From: Demetria terragena DSM 11295
Lineage (GTDB): Bacteria > Actinomycetota > Actinomycetes > Actinomycetales > Dermatophilaceae
Assembly (NCBI RefSeq): GCF_000376825.1
Contig: NZ_AQXW01000004.1
Span: 1,178,001 to 1,242,000 of the forward strand
Direction: 5' to 3'
DNA: 64,000 nucleotides
A model generated the notes under the pieces. The model did no database searches. It saw only the letters and a program-made list of their open reading frames with translations, and had not been told where the DNA came from. Position 1 is the first letter of the stretch; each line of letters starts with the position of its first letter. Both the position numbers and the translations under genes were made by a program. Shown piece by piece: positions 59,034 through 64,000 of this stretch.

Positions 59034-60346
59034 AGCAACGCCTCACCCTTCAGGACCTCGAGGATGAACTTCTGCGTCGATGCCGGCGTCTTGGTCGTCA
59101 CCGAGCTCGGCGGGCTGAATCGCTGCTGGATTCCCGTGGAAATGTCGCCGTAGTACTGCGACTGCGGGCGCGGAATGGCCTGATCCAGTGAGGTTCGAAT
59201 GGTCTTCGCGATGCCATTGGGGAATGCCTTGAGGACGGCCGGGTCGGTGTAAGCCGCCTTACGACTGGCGGGGTTGCCGGCCTTGGACATGTAGATCGCC
59301 TGATTCTCCTTGCCCGCGACGCACGCAGCCGCGTCATAGGCGAGCCCGGTGTGTGCACTCTTGGCGCCGACGCCCAACTGAATACCGCCGTACGGAGGCG
59401 CCGACTTGCGACCGTCCTCGGTGCGCGGGTAGAGGGTCGCCGCGACATCGGCCTTCGCCTTGTCACCGAGCGCGCCGTAGGTGTAAGCCCAGTTGACCAG
59501 GTAGTTGGCCCGCTTCAACTTGAAGCTGTCGAGCGACTCGGTCTCAGTGCTGTTACCCATCGCCGGTCCGCCAAGTCCATCGCGAGCGATCGTCCCGATG
59601 ATCTGGGCGGCCTTCTTGCCCTCCGGCGAATCCAGGTCAAGCTTGATGTCCTTGCCCTTGGCTCCCGGATTATCCAGGATCTTGCCGCCCGCTCCAGCAA
59701 TCAACGCGTTGATCCAGACCGTGTATCCCTCATAGAGCGCGGCCTGAACACCGATATCGGTCTTGCCGGACTTGGCGGCTTTGATCAGCTGATCCCAGGT
59801 CACCGGCTGAGACATGTCCAGGCCAGCTTTCTTGGCCACGGACTTGCGGTACCAGAGCAACTGCGTGTTCGACCAGAACGGCACAGCCACGAGCTCGCCC
59901 TCCCAGGTTGAGGCGGTGACAGAGGACTTCACGCGGTCTTCGGTGAACTCGGCCTCGTACTTCTTCGGCACGGGGGCGAGATAGCCCGCCTGAGCAAACT
60001 CCGACACGAATACCGGGTCGATGGACATCAGGTCCATCGACTTGTCGCCTGCTGCGAGCCGTCGCAGGAGCTGTTCCCGCTGAGCGCTCGCATCATTCGG
60101 TAGAAGTTGGACGTTGATCTTGTACTTGCCGTTCGATGCGTCGCTGCAGCGCTTGGCCAGGTATGCCTGGCCGCCTTTCTCGGCGCTCGGATCGGAGTTT
60201 CCTACGTCTGGGTTGATGTACCAGGTCAGAGTCGGTGTGCCGCCTCCGGCGCTATCGTCACTCCCGCATGCGGCCAGACCCATGGTCGCGGTGAGTGCAA
60301 CTGCCAGCGAAACGGCGACACCGCGACGCGGTGGTGCGTGCTGCAT
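59030..60346 (-). CDS. Extracellular solute-binding lipoprotein (family 1, sugar)
   Basis: A 438-residue CUT1 receptor. The lipobox is TMGLAACGSD (Cys27). The mature fold shows LTWYINPDVGNSDPSAEKGG, AAGDKSMDLMSIDPVFVSEF, LVAVPFWSNTQLLWYRKSVA and PVTWDQLIKAAKSGKTDIGV. The ligand is probably an oligosaccharide such as trehalose or maltodextrin, but this is inference. It is the first gene of the operon; the promoter must lie in 60347-60557. Confidence 0.9.
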   Translation of the reverse strand: MQHAPPRRGVAVSLAVALTATMGLAACGSDDSAGGGTPTLTWYINPDVGNSDPSAEKGGQAYLAKRCSDASNGKYKINVQLLPNDASAQREQLLRRLAAGDKSMDLMSIDPVFVSEFAQAGYLAPVPKKYEAEFTEDRVKSSVTASTWEGELVAVPFWSNTQLLWYRKSVAKKAGLDMSQPVTWDQLIKAAKSGKTDIGVQAALYEGYTVWINALIAGAGGKILDNPGAKGKDIKLDLDSPEGKKAAQIIGTIARDGLGGPAMGNSTETESLDSFKLKRANYLVNWAYTYGALGDKAKADVAATLYPRTEDGRKSAPPYGGIQLGVGAKSAHTGLAYDAAACVAGKENQAIYMSKAGNPASRKAAYTDPAVLKAFPNGIAKTIRTSLDQAIPRPQSQYYGDISTGIQQRFSPPSSVTTKTPASTQKFILEVLKGEALL

Positions 60347-60557
60347 CGGCTCCCCTTCTTTCTCTTAGTAGTGCTAGGTGTACACCGTTCTTTGTGACCT
60401 GTGCCACTGACACCCCCCGATAGCCCACTCTGCAAGCATCACGAGTTCATAACGCGAGGTTTGGATACACCGGATTCGGACTCCGCGGATCCCCCACATC
60501 CCGGCAACGTGAGGGTCATACTTGCGAAATCGATCCCCCGTCAGCAAAGGACACGTT

Positions 60558-61430
60558 GTGCGCCGTCGTCTGATCTCCGTCGCCCTGGTCGCGAGCGCGG
60601 CCCTCTCCAGTAGCGCGGTCCTGAGTGCTCCCGCTGAAGCACGGCATCAGCCTGGCCCGTACGTCGCGATGGGCGACAGCTACGCCTCCGGGGCCGGAAT
60701 TATGCCGCTGGACCCTGCCGCCGACCCGCGGTGCAGCCAGTCCACACTCAATTACGCCCACGTGATCGCCCACCGCACGAGCGTCAAGAAGTTCACCGAT
60801 GTGTCGTGCGGCGGCGCCAAGACCAAAGACTTCACCACCGCTCAACACCCGGGCGTGGCACCGCAACTCGACGCCCTGAACCGCAGAACAAGACTGGTCA
60901 CTCTGACCATCGGCGGGAACGACGGAGACGTCTTCGGCAACTCGTTTAGCGGGTGCGCCACTCTGACGGCCTCCGATCCGACCGGCAACCCGTGCGAGCG
61001 CACGTATGGCAAGAAGTTCGAGCGACAGGTCACTCGGGACACCTATCCGGCGCTGGTCCGAACCTTCAAAGCGATACACCGGGCGGCCCCGCGAGCGAAG
61101 GTCGCGGTGCCCACCTATCTACGGATTCTGCCGGCCAAGGGTTCCCCGCATTGCACCAAAGTTACGGGCATCGCCCAGGGCGATGTTCCCTACCTCGGCC
61201 ACCTCCAAAAGACCCTCCACCTGACCGTCAAGAAGGCGGCGCGTCGGAGCGGAGTCCACTATGTCGACCTCTGGGCCGCTTCCAGGGGCCACGATGCCTG
61301 CCAAGCTCCGAATACCCGCTGGGTCGAGCCACTCGAGCCCATCAATGCCGCGCCGACCCATCCCAACGCCAAGGGCGAGGCGGTCATGGCCCGGGCGATG
61401 ATCCGCGAGCTCAATCTCCCACGGCGGTAG
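60558..61430 (+). CDS. Secreted SGNH/GDSL hydrolase
   Basis: A 290-residue lipase/esterase. The signal peptide is VRRRLISVALVASAALSSSA with cleavage likely after APAEA. SGNH blocks are AMGDSYASGAG (Ser41), CGGAKTKDF (Gly block), TIGGNDGDVFG (Asn block) and PTHPNAKGEAVMA (His). Cysteines suggest three disulfides, as in the Streptomyces GDSL lipase family. The GTG at 60558 is preceded by AAAGGA. It is divergent from the sugar ABC operon. Confidence 0.9.
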   Translation: MRRRLISVALVASAALSSSAVLSAPAEARHQPGPYVAMGDSYASGAGIMPLDPAADPRCSQSTLNYAHVIAHRTSVKKFTDVSCGGAKTKDFTTAQHPGVAPQLDALNRRTRLVTLTIGGNDGDVFGNSFSGCATLTASDPTGNPCERTYGKKFERQVTRDTYPALVRTFKAIHRAAPRAKVAVPTYLRILPAKGSPHCTKVTGIAQGDVPYLGHLQKTLHLTVKKAARRSGVHYVDLWAASRGHDACQAPNTRWVEPLEPINAAPTHPNAKGEAVMARAMIRELNLPRR

Positions 61431-61460
61431 TCGCCTCACCCGACTCGATATCCTCGAGAC

Positions 61461-63157
<1,697 letters not shown>

Positions 63158-63161
<4 letters not shown>

Positions 63162-63664
63162 CCTCCGAGAACTCCGGATTCGACGACCTCCTCTCGGCGA
63201 ATCGCCTTTTTGCAGAAGACTTCTCGCTCGGCGGGTTCGACGGTGTCGCCCGGGCTGGGGTCGGCTTGGTCACCTGCATGGATTCGCGCATCGACCCACT
63301 CGGAATGATCGGGTTGAAACCCGGTGACGCCAAGATCTTCCGCAATCCCGGAGGGCGAGTGACCGAGGCCGCACTGGAGGCGCTTGTCCTGGGATCTCAC
63401 CTGCTCAACGTCGAGCGCATCTTGGTCATCCCACACACTCGCTGCGCAATGGCGTCGGGCACCGAGCAAGAGATTCGGGAACGAGTCACCGCTTCGGCCG
63501 GAGTCGACGCGACATGGCATCGATTCCACGTCATCCACGACCAGGTCCAGGCCCTGACTGAAGACGTCCACAAAGTGCGGAGCCACCCCTTGGTGAAGCA
63601 GGGCACTGTCGTCGGCGGGTTTATCTATGACGTCGATACGGGCCTGCTGACCCAGCATGCCTAG
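63158..63664 (+). CDS. Beta-class carbonic anhydrase
   Basis: A 168-residue beta-carbonic anhydrase. The zinc ligands are Cys40 ([10 protein letters not shown], with the Asp42-Arg44 dyad), His93 and Cys96 (IPHTRCAM). [20 protein letters not shown] follows the family. It interconverts CO2 and bicarbonate. Its placement within a fumarase operon (ATGA overlap) is notable; the following MOSC-N gene overlaps by 8 bp. Confidence 0.93.
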
Positions 63665-64000
63665 GCCCAAGGTCGTCGGCCTCAACATTCATCCTGTCAA
63701 GAGCACCGAAGCCCGGCCCCTCAGTCAGACGGTCGTCAGCGCGGTGGGACTGCGTGGCGATCGCGAATGGATGGTCGTCAACACCGCCGGTGAGTTGGTC
63801 AGCGCACGAGACCTTCCAGCGCTGCTTGGTATCGCTGCTGCCACGCCTATTACCGACCCCGGCTTAGGCTGCGACCTGCGCCTCACCGCACCCGGTGCCT
63901 CATCACTGGAGGTTGCGACTCCAACCGGACCCGCAATCGACGTGAAGGTGCATCGCACCCCAGTCACGGCGATCCCCTCGGGCCTAGTTGCCGATCGGTG
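63657..64000 (+). CDS. MOSC N-terminal beta-barrel protein, partial
   Basis: The frame from ATG 63657 gives VVGLNIHPVKSTEARPLSQT, LRGDREWMVVNTAGELVSAR and then an MOSC-N-like beta barrel, cut by the right edge after ~114 residues. MOSC proteins are molybdenum-cofactor sulfurase-related sulfur carriers or mARC-type reductases. It overlaps the carbonic anhydrase stop (ATGCCTAG). Confidence 0.82.
   Translation, partial: MPRPKVVGLNIHPVKSTEARPLSQTVVSAVGLRGDREWMVVNTAGELVSARDLPALLGIAAATPITDPGLGCDLRLTAPGASSLEVATPTGPAIDVKVHRTPVTAIPSGLVADR

Overview
The window is high-GC DNA from an actinobacterium, most likely Micrococcales (Dermacoccaceae/Intrasporangiaceae-like). The evidence is frequent GTG starts, an actinobacterial DUF4245 protein, and the chromosomal order ychF - ispH - xseA - xseB - DUF4245 - glpX - class I fumarase. 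No rRNA, tRNA, CRISPR array, transposase or site-specific recombinase was recognised.

1-14 kb holds accessory metabolism and uptake: a partial YtcJ-like amidohydrolase coupled to an NCS1 permease with a divergent LacI regulator; a GNAT; a DksA/TraR-type zinc finger protein; a DUF1445 hydro-lyase with an iron-type alcohol dehydrogenase; an SDR divergent from a TetR regulator; an MDR oxidoreductase; and an SsuABC/NitT-type ABC transporter in one operon with a second amidohydrolase.

14-30.6 kb looks like a catabolic island for an aromatic or N-heteroaromatic compound. It has two MarR regulators, a FAD aromatic monooxygenase, a three-subunit molybdenum hydroxylase with a CoxG-like protein, and an aldehyde dehydrogenase. 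A forward operon follows: cupin, two-domain extradiol dioxygenase, aspartate-dehydrogenase-like protein, alpha/beta hydrolase, SDR, ThDP enzyme and sulfatase. The gene set fits ring hydroxylation, ring cleavage and side-chain processing, but the substrate cannot be read from sequence.

30.6-45.6 kb is the most unusual part. Eight copies, all in one orientation, of a ~32-bp sequence matching the 3' end of ychF (encoding ..VEFRFNV-stop) punctuate the region, the last being the real end of ychF. Between them lie 0.7-5.6 kb units carrying toxin-antitoxin modules, GNAT acetyltransferases, a PNPOx-like flavoprotein, a two-component system with DedA and a CDP-alcohol phosphotransferase, a DJ-1/MarR pair, and a LysR/EamA/NAD-binding set. 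The layout resembles an integron-type cassette array inserted stepwise at the ychF 3' end, with no recombinase in view. The copies nearer ychF have an intact dyad and intact genes. The distal ones are degenerate and contain a PIN fragment, a frameshifted higB and a GNAT with a premature stop.

45.6-64 kb is core chromosome: ychF, rmuC, ispH, xseAB, DUF4245, glpX, a PfkB sugar kinase and an SDR. A complete MalEFGK-type sugar ABC transporter, a secreted SGNH hydrolase, class I fumarase, beta-carbonic anhydrase and a partial MOSC-N protein complete the window.
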